Assembly: GCA_002432425.1 (NCBI GenBank)
Contig: DJEL01000039.1
Span: 10,241-22,430 of the forward strand
Direction of reading: 5' to 3'
Source of the DNA: Lachnospiraceae bacterium UBA5899
Lineage (GTDB): Bacteria > Bacillota > Clostridia > Lachnospirales > Lachnospiraceae
Length of the DNA stretch: 12,190 nucleotides
Shown here in pieces: positions 1 through 7,556 of this stretch; position 1 is the first letter of the stretch; the number at the start of each line of letters is the position of its first letter. Made by a program: the position numbers and the translations under genes. A model generated the notes under the pieces. That model saw nothing but the letters and a program-made list of their open reading frames with translations, was not told the origin of the DNA and did not search any database.

Positions 1-238
1 TTCCATTGCGGAAGTGGTAAGAGCTGTTTTCGGTGACGAAAACCGCATTCTTCCCGTATCCGTGCTCTTAAACGGAAAATACGGACAAAAAGGTGTGTAT
101 GCCAGCGTTCCCGCCCGCTTAAACAAAGACGGTGTGGCGGAAATCATAGAACTTGACTTAAACGAAAAAGAACAGGAACAGTTTGCGGCATCCTGCAGGA
201 CTATGGATGAAAATTACCGTCTGGCGCTGACCCTGTAA
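1..238 (+). CDS. ldh: L-lactate dehydrogenase, C-terminal part (cut by window start)
   Basis: This is the 3' end of an NAD-dependent L-lactate dehydrogenase, the cytoplasmic enzyme interconverting pyruvate and L-lactate at the end of fermentation. The reading frame is open from base 2 to a TAA at 236-238, giving about 78 residues. It begins in the C-terminal helix (SIAEVVRAVFGDENRILPVS). Next come the strands with LLNGKYG and GVYASVPARLNKDGV, then the closing helix rich in Glu and Lys that ends LNEKEQEQFAASCRTM. This is the typical C-terminus of the LDH/MDH superfamily. The N-terminal Rossmann domain and catalytic His lie outside the window, so lactate versus malate specificity cannot be checked from active-site residues; the call rests on similarity of the tail. 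A GTG at 14 is internal, not a start. The next gene begins 77 bases downstream on the same strand, so the two are probably cotranscribed. Confidence 0.8.
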   Translation, partial: SIAEVVRAVFGDENRILPVSVLLNGKYGQKGVYASVPARLNKDGVAEIIELDLNEKEQEQFAASCRTMDENYRLALTL

Positions 239-315
239 AAGGTCAGCTTACAAAAGGACGGTCGGCGAAAGCAGCCTGTAAAAGAGTAGCCTGCGTAAGA
301 TAAGAAGGTGTAAGA

Positions 316-1731
316 ATGGATAAGGAAAAGCTTCTGAAAAAATTAAAAGAGATTATTCCGGATAAAAAACGAATCGTAGCGCATGACATCCCGGAGAAGT
401 ATTTAAGCGATACGCTGGGAAGGCTGAAGGGAGAAGCGGCGGCGCTTGTTTTTCCGCAGAGTACGGAAGAAGTCAGCAAAATCTTAAAATATGCGCATAA
501 GCATGACATACCGGTGACACCGAGAGGGGCGGGCACCAATCTGGTTGGCTCCACGGTACCGGTGGACGGCGGCATTATTCTGGATTTTTCCCATATGGAC
601 AAGATACTGGAGCTGGACGAAAGCACCATGACCATTACCGTACAGCCGGGACTGCTTTTACAGGATTTGCAGAAATATGTGGAAGAAAAGGGATTGTTTT
701 ATCCTCCCGACCCGGGGGAGAAGGCATCTTCCATCGGAGGCAACATCAGCACCAACGCAGGTGGCATGCGTGCCGTAAAATACGGCGTTACAAGGGATTA
801 TGTGAGAGGTCTGGAAGTAGTGACGGCGGACGGCAGTGTTCTTACCGCGGGCGGCAAAAACGTGAAGGATGCCAGCGGGCTTTCCTTAAAAAATCTCTAT
901 ATCGGTTCGGAAGGCACACTGGCAGTGATTACAAAATGCATTCTGAAGCTTATCCCCAAACCGGAGACTTCTCTGAGCGTGCTTGTACCCTATCCGGATT
1001 TGAAAACCGGTATCCAGAGTGTTCTTTCGGTACTAAGAGCCAACGCCAATCCGACGGCGGTTGAATTTATGGAGCGGAAAGTGGTAAAATTGGGAGAGGA
1101 TTTCCTGGGTGTGAAATATCCTTACCCGGAAGCAGGTTCCTATATTTTACTTACCTTTGACGGACATGCTTCCGAGGTACGGGAGAATGCGGAACGCATC
1201 CGCAAGCTCGCACTGGACGGCGGCGCACTGGCGTATTTGCCCCTGACGGATGTGGAACAGAACCCGTCAAATGTTATTCCGCCTGCGGCAGACATCTGGA
1301 AGGTCAGAGGCGCATTGGTAAAGGCTGTGGAGGCATTCTCCGAACAGGAGCCGGTGGACATCGTGGTACCCATAGACAAAACGGCGGAATTTATTTCCTT
1401 TATCAACAAGCTGGATAAAGAAAGCGGTATGCAGATGGTAAGCTTCGGACATGCGGGAGACGGCAACGTGCATCTGTGCGTGGTCCGCGGCGACAGGGAT
1501 TTGAAAACCTGGCATAAAGAGCTGAAAGCCAATATGGATAAGGCATACCATAAAGCATATGAATTAGGCGGCATTACTTCCGGGGAACACGGCATCGGCA
1601 TCAGCAAACGCCGGTACTTTTTACGGGAAACACCCGGAGAAAATCTGGAGGTTATGAACCGGATTAAGGATGCCCTCGACCCGAAGCATATTTTGAACGA
1701 TAAAAAGTCTTACATACTGGAAAAGAAATAG
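316..1731 (+). CDS. glcD: FAD-linked 2-hydroxyacid dehydrogenase (GlcD / D-lactate dehydrogenase / LctD-like)
   Basis: A 471-residue flavoprotein of the GlcD family that oxidises 2-hydroxyacids such as D-lactate or glycolate to the 2-oxoacid. The FAD-binding type 4 (PCMH) domain covers about residues 38-215. It shows PRGAGTNLVGS at 69-79, IGGNISTNAGG at 140-150, YGVTRDYV at 156-163 and GSEGTL at 197-202. The C-terminal FAD-oxidase domain carries IWKVRGAL at 327-334, FGHAGDGNVH at 377-386 (the conserved HxxDGNxH metal/substrate motif) and GEHGIG at 423-428. The length matches family members without an added Fe-S domain. The ATG is preceded by GAAGGTG at a good distance. It lies between an L-lactate dehydrogenase gene and an aminotransferase gene that follows after 11 bases. 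The same family includes LctD, the flavoprotein partner of EtfAB in electron-confurcating lactate oxidation. No etf genes are visible here, so the electron acceptor and exact substrate remain open. Confidence 0.85.
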   Translation: MDKEKLLKKLKEIIPDKKRIVAHDIPEKYLSDTLGRLKGEAAALVFPQSTEEVSKILKYAHKHDIPVTPRGAGTNLVGSTVPVDGGIILDFSHMDKILELDESTMTITVQPGLLLQDLQKYVEEKGLFYPPDPGEKASSIGGNISTNAGGMRAVKYGVTRDYVRGLEVVTADGSVLTAGGKNVKDASGLSLKNLYIGSEGTLAVITKCILKLIPKPETSLSVLVPYPDLKTGIQSVLSVLRANANPTAVEFMERKVVKLGEDFLGVKYPYPEAGSYILLTFDGHASEVRENAERIRKLALDGGALAYLPLTDVEQNPSNVIPPAADIWKVRGALVKAVEAFSEQEPVDIVVPIDKTAEFISFINKLDKESGMQMVSFGHAGDGNVHLCVVRGDRDLKTWHKELKANMDKAYHKAYELGGITSGEHGIGISKRRYFLRETPGENLEVMNRIKDALDPKHILNDKKSYILEKK

Positions 1732-1742
1732 GAGTGTTTATC

Positions 1743-2912
1743 ATGCAGAAATTATCAGAACGTACCAAGGATTTTACGGACTCTGTTATCCGGCGGATGA
1801 CGAGAGTATCCCTGCAATACGGAGCCGTCAATTTATCACAGGGATTTCCCGATTTTGACCCGCCGAAGGAAATTCTCGACAGACTGGCGGAAGTGTCCCA
1901 CGAAGACTACCACCAGTATTCCATTACCTGGGGAGCTCAGAATTTCCGGGAAGCGCTGGCGGCAAAACAGTCCCGTCTCATGGGCAGAACCATTGACCCC
2001 AACGGCGAAATTGTGGTGACCTGCGGCAGTACGGAAGCCATGATGGCAGCCATGATGACCGTCACGGACCCCGGCGACAAGGTGGTTATTTTCTCTCCTT
2101 TTTATGAAAACTACGGAGCAGACACCATTCTTTCCGGCGCACAGCCTGTTTACGTGCCCTTGTATCCGCCTGCTTTCCGTTTTAATCCGGATGAACTGGA
2201 AGCTGCTTTTAAGCAGCATCCCAAGGCACTTATTCTCTGCAATCCGTCCAATCCCTGCGGCAAGGTATTTACGCTCGAAGAGCTTAACTTCATTGCGGAG
2301 CTGGCAAAAAAATACGATACTTATGTCATCACGGATGAAGTTTACGAGCACATTGTTTACGAGCCCAACAGGCATATCTATTTTGCATCCCTGCCCGGGA
2401 TGTGGGAAAGAACCATTTCCTGCAGCTCCCTGTCTAAGACCTATTCCATCACCGGCTGGCGTCTGGGCTATATCATTGCTCCGCCCGAAATTATCGAGGT
2501 GGCAAAGAAGGTTCACGATTTCTTAACTGTGGGAGCAGCGGCGCCCTTGCAGGAAGCAGCGGTTACGGGACTTAAATTCGGCGGGCAGTATTACAAGGAT
2601 TTACAGGAGAAATATACGGGTAAGCGCAATTTGTTCTTAAAGGGTCTGGATGACATCGGCATTGCCCACACGGTACCGGAGGGCGCATATTATATTCTCC
2701 TCGATATCGGAGAATTCGGTTTTGCATCGGATTTGGAATTCTGTGAAGTTCTGGCAAGAGATGTGGGAGTGGGCGCGGTACCCGGGTCCAGCTTCTTTAA
2801 GGAACCCGTCAACAATTTAATCCGCCTGCATTTTGCCAAGAAAGACGAAACGCTGTATGAAGCATTAAACAGACTGGCGGATATCAGAAAGAAAATTCCG
2901 GTAAGGAAATAA
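1743..2912 (+). CDS. Pyridoxal-phosphate aminotransferase, class I/II
   Basis: A 389-residue fold-type I PLP aminotransferase that moves an amino group between an amino acid and a 2-oxoacid in the cytoplasm. Visible family residues are NPSNPCGK at 167-174 (Asn170 contacts PLP), TDEVYEH at 197-203 (Asp198 binds the pyridine nitrogen), SLSKTYSITGWRLGY at 229-243 with Lys232 as the Schiff-base lysine, and Arg361 in RLHF as the likely substrate-carboxylate arginine. The N-terminal LSQGFPDFDPP and the central HQYS-to-G stretch resemble the kynurenine/methionine/aspartate aminotransferase group. Substrate preference cannot be read from sequence. The ATG at 1743 is chosen over the in-frame GTG at 1734 because AGGAG at 1730-1734 sits 8 bases before the ATG and overlaps that GTG. 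The gene follows the GlcD-like gene closely, so it is probably the last gene of that operon; a strong terminator follows. Confidence 0.85.
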   Translation: MQKLSERTKDFTDSVIRRMTRVSLQYGAVNLSQGFPDFDPPKEILDRLAEVSHEDYHQYSITWGAQNFREALAAKQSRLMGRTIDPNGEIVVTCGSTEAMMAAMMTVTDPGDKVVIFSPFYENYGADTILSGAQPVYVPLYPPAFRFNPDELEAAFKQHPKALILCNPSNPCGKVFTLEELNFIAELAKKYDTYVITDEVYEHIVYEPNRHIYFASLPGMWERTISCSSLSKTYSITGWRLGYIIAPPEIIEVAKKVHDFLTVGAAAPLQEAAVTGLKFGGQYYKDLQEKYTGKRNLFLKGLDDIGIAHTVPEGAYYILLDIGEFGFASDLEFCEVLARDVGVGAVPGSSFFKEPVNNLIRLHFAKKDETLYEALNRLADIRKKIPVRK

Positions 2913-2915
2913 TAG

Positions 2916-2952
2916 AAAAGGGGCTGTCGCATATATTGCGGCAGCCCTTTTT
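2916..2952. terminator. Bidirectional intrinsic terminator
   Basis: A 10-bp stem pairs 2921-2930 with 2938-2947 (one G-T pair) around a 7-base AT loop. It has four A on the left (2916-2919) and five T on the right (2948-2952). Read either way it ends in a T-run, so it can stop the aminotransferase transcript on the plus strand and the DAHP synthase transcript on the minus strand. These two genes converge with only 51 bases between their stops. Confidence 0.9.
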
Positions 2953-2963
2953 GGATGCGAAAA

Positions 2964-3989
2964 TTATTCATAATCAGCAATTTCATAAATCAGCTTTTCC
3001 GTGGATGTCCAGCCGAGGCAGGGGTCGGTAATGGATTTGCCGTAAACGCCTTCACCCACCTTCTGGCAGCCGTCTTCAATGTAGCTTTCAATCATCAGAC
3101 CCTTAACCAGACTGTGAATGTCCGCATTTAACTTGCGGGAGTGCATAACCTCTTTTGCAATACGAATCTGCTGCTCGAATTTCTTGTTGGAGTTGGAGTG
3201 ATTCGTATCGATGACGCAGGCAGGATTTTTCAGTTCTCTTTCCCCATACAGACTAAGAAGCGTATTTAAATCTTCGTAGTGATAGTTGGGAAGGTTCTGA
3301 CCGTGCTTGTTGGTGGCACCGCGTAAAACGGTGTGCGCCAGGTCGTTGCCGGAAGTTTTTACTTCGTAGCCGCGGAAGATGAAAGAATGCGCATGCTGTG
3401 CGGCATATACGGAGTTTAACATAACGGAAAGGTCGCCGCTGGTGGGGTTTTTCATACCGGCGGGAACATCAAAACCGCTGCAGGCAAGTCTGTGCTGCTG
3501 ATCCTCTACGGAACGTGCACCGATAGCTACATAGGAGAGCAGGTCGGAAACGTAAGGCCAGTTTTCCGGATAAAGCATTTCATCCGCTGCGGTCAGACCG
3601 CTTTCTTCCATGGCATGAATCTGCATTTTTCTCATGGCAATCAGACCGGATAGGAAGTCCGGCTTCTTTTCGGGGTCGGGCTGGGAAACGATGCCCTTGT
3701 AGCCTTCACCGGTGGTTCGGGGTTTATTGGTGTAGATTCTGGGAATAAGAATCAGCTTGTCTTTTACTTTTTCGTTTACCTTTGCCAGCCTTGTCACATA
3801 GTCACAGACTGCAGTTTCGTTGTCTGCGGAGCAGGGACCGATAATCAGGAGAAATTTATTGCTTTTTCCGGTAAAGACATCGCGGATTTCCGCATCGCGC
3901 TGTTTCTTTAAGGCAATGAGCTCGGGAGATACCGGAAACTGTTCTTTAATTTCCTCAGGGGTTGGTAATTTACGGATAAATTCATACAT
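2964..3989 (-). CDS. aroF: 3-deoxy-7-phosphoheptulonate synthase (DAHP synthase), class I AroFGH type
   Basis: A 341-residue DAHP synthase, which condenses phosphoenolpyruvate with erythrose 4-phosphate in the first step of the shikimate pathway. Family signatures in order are LLIIGPCSADN at 47-57, PRIYTNKPRTTGEGYKG at 83-99, GARSVEDQQHR at 157-167, FDVPAGMKNPTSGD at 173-186, DTNHSNSNKK at 261-270, MIESYIEDG at 299-307 and YGKSITDPCLGW at 316-327. The expected metal ligands are Cys53, His264, Glu301 and Asp322, all present. There is no fused chorismate mutase or ACT domain. The ATG at 3987-3989 has GGAAGAGG just upstream, and a consensus promoter lies close by with a short leader. It appears to be a single-gene unit, convergent with the aminotransferase gene and downstream of the SpoVB-like gene. 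Which aromatic amino acid inhibits it cannot be told from sequence; the symbol names the family only. Confidence 0.93.
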   Translation of the reverse strand: MYEFIRKLPTPEEIKEQFPVSPELIALKKQRDAEIRDVFTGKSNKFLLIIGPCSADNETAVCDYVTRLAKVNEKVKDKLILIPRIYTNKPRTTGEGYKGIVSQPDPEKKPDFLSGLIAMRKMQIHAMEESGLTAADEMLYPENWPYVSDLLSYVAIGARSVEDQQHRLACSGFDVPAGMKNPTSGDLSVMLNSVYAAQHAHSFIFRGYEVKTSGNDLAHTVLRGATNKHGQNLPNYHYEDLNTLLSLYGERELKNPACVIDTNHSNSNKKFEQQIRIAKEVMHSRKLNADIHSLVKGLMIESYIEDGCQKVGEGVYGKSITDPCLGWTSTEKLIYEIADYE

Positions 3990-4025
3990 GTCGAATACCT
4001 CTTCCTTTGTGTTTTTTTCGAATGC

Positions 4026-4054
4026 ATTATATACTAAATGTCGTTATCATGCAA
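4026..4054 (-). promoter_or_regulatory. Sigma-A promoter of the DAHP synthase gene
   Basis: On the minus strand, TTGCAT (4054-4049) and a perfect TATAAT (4031-4026) are separated by exactly 17 bases. The predicted start is about 7 bases past the -10 box, giving a leader of roughly 30 bases before the ATG at 3989. That is too short for a T-box or a trp-type attenuator, so any control is likely at the promoter or by enzyme feedback. Confidence 0.8.
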
Positions 4055-4095
4055 GGAAAACGCGGGAGAATATTAAGAAAAATCAATAGTTCCGT

Positions 4096-5472
4096 TTACT
4101 TCCATTTTTTATATAGAAGAAACAGATAAAAAACGGCGCTGAGAAGCTGGCTTAAAACCATGGACAAAATATAACTGTCGATGCCGAATGCGGGTATCAG
4201 GAAGAATACAAACAAAAGCCGCAGGGAGAGAGAAAATACATTGACAAAAAAGACACTGACGGCTTTTCCCAGTCCGTGCAGGATGCCGGATAATGTGGTG
4301 CACAGGTATAAAAAAGGACAAAGCAGGCTTAAGGAACGTATGTAGCGGCCGGCAAGCTCGCTGCGGAAAAGAAAGCGCCCCAAATACGGCCCGAACAAAA
4401 AGAAAAACAAAGTACAGGCAGCGCCCAAAAGAAGGCAGGAGTAAATGGTTTTTAAGGTGGTATTTTTGACCGAATCCGTATTTCCTTTGGCATCGGCTTC
4501 CGAAACCATGGGAAGAAGCAGAAGAGACATGGAGCCCGTCAGTGCATTTGGGAAAAACAAAAGCGGAAGAGCCATACCGGTAAGCACTCCGTAGACACTT
4601 AACGCCGTCACGGAGTCATAGCCGTACCGGCAGAGGCGGGAAGGAATGGCAACCGCTTCCACACTCTGCAAAAGGTTTACTACAATGCGGCTGACGGTAA
4701 GCGGAAACGCCAGCACCAGCAGGTCTTTGACGGCATGAAAACGGGAGATACCAAAAGCACCTGCGTTTGGCATCGGCAGAGCATGCTTCCCGGTATCTTT
4801 GTAAATGGATTTACCGCCGGCTTCCTCCCGGTAAAAACGGAAATAGATGGCGAGCAGGGAAATCAGCACGGCGGCGCATTCTCCCACCACAAGACCCACA
4901 ACAGCAGCGTTGATATGAGGAACCGTATGAGACCGGCGGGCAAGAAAATCCGCTGCCAGAACACAAAAAAAGCGCATAAACTGTTCCATTAACTGTGTGG
5001 AAGAAGGAAGCATGGTTTTCTTGATGCCGTAATAATAACCGTTAATGCAGGAATGGACGGCTCCGGCGGGGATGGACAGGGCGATAATACGCAGCATGGA
5101 AGCCGTTCTTGCTTCTAAAAGGAAATGTACGGCGACAAAATCCGAAAACATAAGGAGAAGAAGCGTACAGGGAACGGAGAGAAGCAGGGACAGAAACAAA
5201 CCGGTAAAAAGATATCGGTAGCTGTCCTTGCGGTTTCCTTTTGCCACACTTGCCGCCACATATTTGGAAATGGCGGTCTGGATGCCTGCGGCGCACAGAG
5301 AAAAAGAAAGGGCAAGTACCGGGCTTAAAAGCTGGTAAATGCCCATGCCTTCCTCGCCGAACAGACGAGAAAGATAAATACGGTAAAAGAAGCCGATGAC
5401 ACGGCTTAAAAGTCCCGTTAACGTGAGAATAAGAGTGCCTTTGATAAAAGTCCGGTTTTTGCAAAAAAGCAT
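4096..5472 (-). CDS. spoVB: SpoVB-like polysaccharide/lipid flippase (MOP superfamily membrane protein)
   Basis: A polytopic membrane protein of 458 residues, resembling SpoVB/MurJ-type flippases of the MOP exporter superfamily that move lipid-linked sugars across the membrane. The N-terminus has the family pattern FIKGTLILTLTGLLSRVIGF followed by YRIYLSRLFGEEGMGIYQL, then KYVAA and a run of hydrophobic segments. I judge 12-14 membrane spans. The central LAFPLTVSRIVVNLLQSVEA and the later FFPNALTGSMSLLLLP also fit the family. Length is slightly short of the usual 500 or so. The ATG at 5472 follows AAGGGGTG at 7 bases and is preferred to the in-frame TTG at 5517, which lacks a binding site. 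The gene follows the PHP phosphatase gene and is probably in one operon with it. No terminator hairpin is clear after its stop. In spore formers SpoVB acts in cortex synthesis, but a teichoic acid, capsule or general peptidoglycan role is equally possible here. Confidence 0.78.
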   Translation of the reverse strand: MLFCKNRTFIKGTLILTLTGLLSRVIGFFYRIYLSRLFGEEGMGIYQLLSPVLALSFSLCAAGIQTAISKYVAASVAKGNRKDSYRYLFTGLFLSLLLSVPCTLLLLMFSDFVAVHFLLEARTASMLRIIALSIPAGAVHSCINGYYYGIKKTMLPSSTQLMEQFMRFFCVLAADFLARRSHTVPHINAAVVGLVVGECAAVLISLLAIYFRFYREEAGGKSIYKDTGKHALPMPNAGAFGISRFHAVKDLLVLAFPLTVSRIVVNLLQSVEAVAIPSRLCRYGYDSVTALSVYGVLTGMALPLLFFPNALTGSMSLLLLPMVSEADAKGNTDSVKNTTLKTIYSCLLLGAACTLFFFLFGPYLGRFLFRSELAGRYIRSLSLLCPFLYLCTTLSGILHGLGKAVSVFFVNVFSLSLRLLFVFFLIPAFGIDSYILSMVLSQLLSAVFYLFLLYKKWK

Positions 5473-5529
5473 GGGAACACCCCTTACTTTTTTCCATATT
5501 ATATTCCGGATGCACAAAGAAAATGATAG

Positions 5530-6348
5530 TTACAATTTCATGTAAACCGGCTGGTGCTTTTCATAGATGCAGTAGTATTTGAAACCGCAGTCCGTTAAAA
5601 TTTCCGAAGCAAGGGAAAAATCGGACGCCACATCATGGGCCTTGTGGGCATCGGAGCCGACAGTGATAAGGCTGCCGCCCAGTTCGTGATAACGGGCAAG
5701 CAGTTCCCGGCAGGGGCTGACATCCTTTGTGCCGTTCCGCAGGCTGCCGGTGTTAAGTTCCAGCCCCTTTTCCTTTTCCAAAAGGACGGAGAGCATTTCG
5801 TCTAAAATATCCTTATATTTATCATAGGAATAATGGCGGTCCTTTTCTTTGCCGTAGCGGACGCAGTAGTCCAGGTGTCCGGCAACATCGTAAAAATCAA
5901 ATGTCCTTAAATTTTCAAGCTCCGCCAGAAAATATTCGCGGAACGCCTCTTCGTCGCTGCGGCCTTCAAAAAAGTCTGGATAGTAGGGGTCCCTGCCGTT
6001 TGCAAGATGGGTGGAACCGATGATAAAATCGTATTCGTGCGTGCCGGCAAAGGTATTCAGCTCTTTGATAAAACGGGGGTCCAGCCCGATTTCCACGCCG
6101 AGCCGGACGTTAAGTCTGCCATCATATTTAAAACGTGTTCTGAGAAAATCGTAAATATAAGAATCCGCATTCAGAAGAAAGGTTCCTTCGGGAGTGTCCT
6201 CCGTAACCGGATAGCCCATATCCATATGCTCCGTAAAGGAAATATGGAACAAGCCGTTTTTGATAGCGGCTTCCGCTATGTTTTCCATGGGCTCTGTACT
6301 GTCTCCGGAAAAGGAAGAGTGCAGATGCTGATCAGCTAAAATTGACAT
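5530..6348 (-). CDS. hisK: PHP-family phosphatase, histidinol-phosphatase (HisK/HisJ) type
   Basis: A metal-dependent phosphatase of the PHP family, most like the HisK/HisJ histidinol-phosphatases that release histidinol from histidinol phosphate. Counting from the upstream ATG at 6357, metal-ligand motifs are DQHLHSSFSGDS at 9-20, FTEHMD at 41-46, GVEIGL at 87-92, IGSTH at 113-117, AGHLDY at 159-164, ELNTGSLR at 200-207 and VGSDAHKAHDV at 233-243. The set His11, His13, Glu89, His117, His161, Asp236 and His238 is intact, so it should be active. Two ATGs compete. AGGAGG lies 2 bases before the one at 6357 (275 residues) and 11 before the one at 6348 (272 residues). I choose 6348 because a 2-base gap is too short. 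No other his gene is nearby and the partner is a flippase, so a different phosphoester substrate is possible. Confidence 0.82.
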   Translation of the reverse strand: MSILADQHLHSSFSGDSTEPMENIAEAAIKNGLFHISFTEHMDMGYPVTEDTPEGTFLLNADSYIYDFLRTRFKYDGRLNVRLGVEIGLDPRFIKELNTFAGTHEYDFIIGSTHLANGRDPYYPDFFEGRSDEEAFREYFLAELENLRTFDFYDVAGHLDYCVRYGKEKDRHYSYDKYKDILDEMLSVLLEKEKGLELNTGSLRNGTKDVSPCRELLARYHELGGSLITVGSDAHKAHDVASDFSLASEILTDCGFKYYCIYEKHQPVYMKL

Positions 6349-6362
6349 AAATTTCATTCCCT

Positions 6363-6378
6363 CCTGTACTTTTACAGG
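6363..6378. repeat. Small perfect inverted repeat at the phosphatase gene start
   Basis: CCTGTA (6363-6368) and TACAGG (6373-6378) flank four bases. On the minus strand this repeat lies across the predicted transcription start and runs into the AGGAGG ribosome binding site of the PHP phosphatase gene. It could be an operator, or chance. Confidence 0.35.
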
Positions 6379-6379
6379 T

Positions 6380-6388
6380 ATTGTACCA
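6380..6388 (-). promoter_or_regulatory. Extended -10 promoter of the phosphatase-flippase operon
   Basis: The minus strand reads TGGTACAAT, an extended -10 element (TG, one base, then TACAAT). Upstream lie two T-tracts in place of a good -35 box. The predicted start, near 6373, gives a leader of about 20 bases. It is divergent from the gapA promoter. Confidence 0.6.
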
Positions 6389-6463
6389 GAAAAAATAAAA
6401 AAATTCCATTTTTATCTTGAATTATGGACAGGAATTAGGTAAAATAGCCTTGTTGATAAAGTT

Positions 6464-6491
6464 TTGACAATCATAAATTGATTGCAATAAA
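6464..6491 (+). promoter_or_regulatory. Probable gapA promoter
   Basis: A perfect TTGACA at 6464-6469 is followed, after 16 bases, by AATAAA at 6486-6491. A TG at 6483-6484 makes this an extended -10. The predicted start would be near 6498, just ahead of the ribosome binding site AGGAGG at 6503-6508. The -10 is only a 4 of 6 match. No CggR gene or clear operator was seen. Confidence 0.5.
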
Positions 6492-6516
6492 GAAAGATAT
6501 TTAGGAGGAAACTAAA

Positions 6517-7530
6517 ATGTCAGTAAGAGTAGCAATTAATGGTTTCGGCCGTATTGGTCGTCTTGCATTCAGACAGATGTTTGATGCAGAAGGATACGAA
6601 GTAGTAGCAATCAACGATTTAACAAGCCCTAAGATGCTTGCACATCTGTTGAAGTATGACTCTTCACAGGGTAAGTACAAATATGCTGATTCCGTTGTAG
6701 CAGGTGAAGACAACATCACTGTAAACGGCAAGACCATTACCATTTACAAAGAAGCAGACGCTTCCAAACTTCCCTGGGGAGAATTAAAGGTAGACGTAGT
6801 TCTGGAATGTACCGGTTTCTACACCTCCAAAGAAAAAGCAAGCGCTCATATCGCAGCAGGCGCTCGTAAGGTTGTTATCTCTGCTCCCGCAGGAAATGAT
6901 CTTCCTACCATCGTATACAATGTAAACCACAACACACTGAAGCCCGAAGATACCGTTATCTCCGCAGCTTCCTGTACAACAAACTGCTTAGCTCCCATGG
7001 CTAAGGCTCTGAACGATTTCGCTCCTATCCAGAGCGGTATCATGACCACCGTACATGCTTATACCGGTGACCAGATGATTCTTGACGGACCTCAGAGAAA
7101 GGGTGATTTAAGAAGAAGCCGTGCAGGCGCTTGCAACATCGTTCCCAACTCTACCGGTGCTGCTAAGGCAATCGGTCTTGTAATTCCCGAACTGAACGGC
7201 AAGCTGATCGGTTCTGCTCAGCGTGTACCGACCCCTACCGGTTCTACCACTATCTTAGTAGCAGTAGTTAAGGGCAAAGTAACCAAGGAAGAAATCAATG
7301 CAGCTATGAAGGCAGCTAAGACCGAATCCTTCGATTACAACGAAGACGAAATCGTATCTTCCGATATCGTAGGAAGCACCTATGGTTCTATCTTCGATGC
7401 AACCCAGACCATGGTTTCCAACATGGAAGACGGCAACTCCTTAGTGCAGGTTGTTTCCTGGTATGACAATGAAAACAGCTACACCAGCCAGATGGTTCGT
7501 ACTATTAAGTACTTCAGCGAACTTGCATAA
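6517..7530 (+). CDS. gapA: Glyceraldehyde-3-phosphate dehydrogenase, phosphorylating
   Basis: A full-length 337-residue GAPDH that converts glyceraldehyde 3-phosphate, NAD and phosphate to 1,3-bisphosphoglycerate in the cytoplasm. The Rossmann motif NGFGRIGR is at 8-15, and Asn33-Asp34 at the end of the second strand indicates NAD rather than NADP use. The active-site motif SAASCTTNCLAP at 149-160 holds the nucleophile Cys153, and His180 in TTVHAYTGDQ is the base. The signature RVPTPTGS at 236-243 and the C-terminal SWYDNENSYTSQMV at 314-327 are intact. The ATG follows AGGAGG at 8 bases. It is the first gene of a gap-pgk-tpi set. Codon use is narrower and more C-ending at Asn, Phe and Tyr than in the neighbours, as expected for high expression. 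A hairpin cluster with a terminator lies between it and pgk. Confidence 0.97.
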   Translation: MSVRVAINGFGRIGRLAFRQMFDAEGYEVVAINDLTSPKMLAHLLKYDSSQGKYKYADSVVAGEDNITVNGKTITIYKEADASKLPWGELKVDVVLECTGFYTSKEKASAHIAAGARKVVISAPAGNDLPTIVYNVNHNTLKPEDTVISAASCTTNCLAPMAKALNDFAPIQSGIMTTVHAYTGDQMILDGPQRKGDLRRSRAGACNIVPNSTGAAKAIGLVIPELNGKLIGSAQRVPTPTGSTTILVAVVKGKVTKEEINAAMKAAKTESFDYNEDEIVSSDIVGSTYGSIFDATQTMVSNMEDGNSLVQVVSWYDNENSYTSQMVRTIKYFSELA

Positions 7531-7546
7531 TCAGGCAGCCTGATTA
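7528..7546 (+). repeat. Inverted repeat spanning the gapA stop codon
   Basis: TAATCAGG (7528-7535, including the TAA stop) pairs perfectly with CCTGATTA (7539-7546) around CAG. As RNA this is an 8-bp hairpin at the end of the gapA message. There is no T-run, so it is not a terminator; a stabilising or processing role is possible. Confidence 0.55.
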
Positions 7547-7556
7547 CACAGTGTTC

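Noticed and set aside
232..284. Short direct repeat CCTGTAAAAG in the ldh-glcD spacer
   Set aside because: Two 10-base copies 43 bases apart, with no further copies or structure. Probably chance.
1140..1607. 155-codon open frame on the minus strand
   Set aside because: It lies wholly inside the GlcD-like gene, has a Ser/Pro/Met-rich composition typical of antisense frames, and no recognisable domain.
1836..2516. 226-codon open frame on the minus strand
   Set aside because: It is antisense to the aminotransferase gene, whose catalytic motifs are intact. The His/Arg/Cys-rich translation resembles no protein family.
3990..4054. T-box or peptide attenuator before the DAHP synthase gene
   Set aside because: The promoter is about 35 bases from the ATG, leaving no room for a T-box, leader peptide or terminator hairpin.
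5042..5515. 157-codon open frame on the minus strand, another frame of the flippase gene
   Set aside because: The frame of the SpoVB-like protein has continuous membrane segments and family patterns. This frame is Pro/Arg/His-rich noise.
5473..5517. Upstream TTG start for the SpoVB-like gene
   Set aside because: There is no ribosome binding site before it, and the ATG at 5472 has AAGGGGTG at a good distance. A TATAAT-like sequence in this stretch lacks a good -35 box, so an internal promoter is not called.
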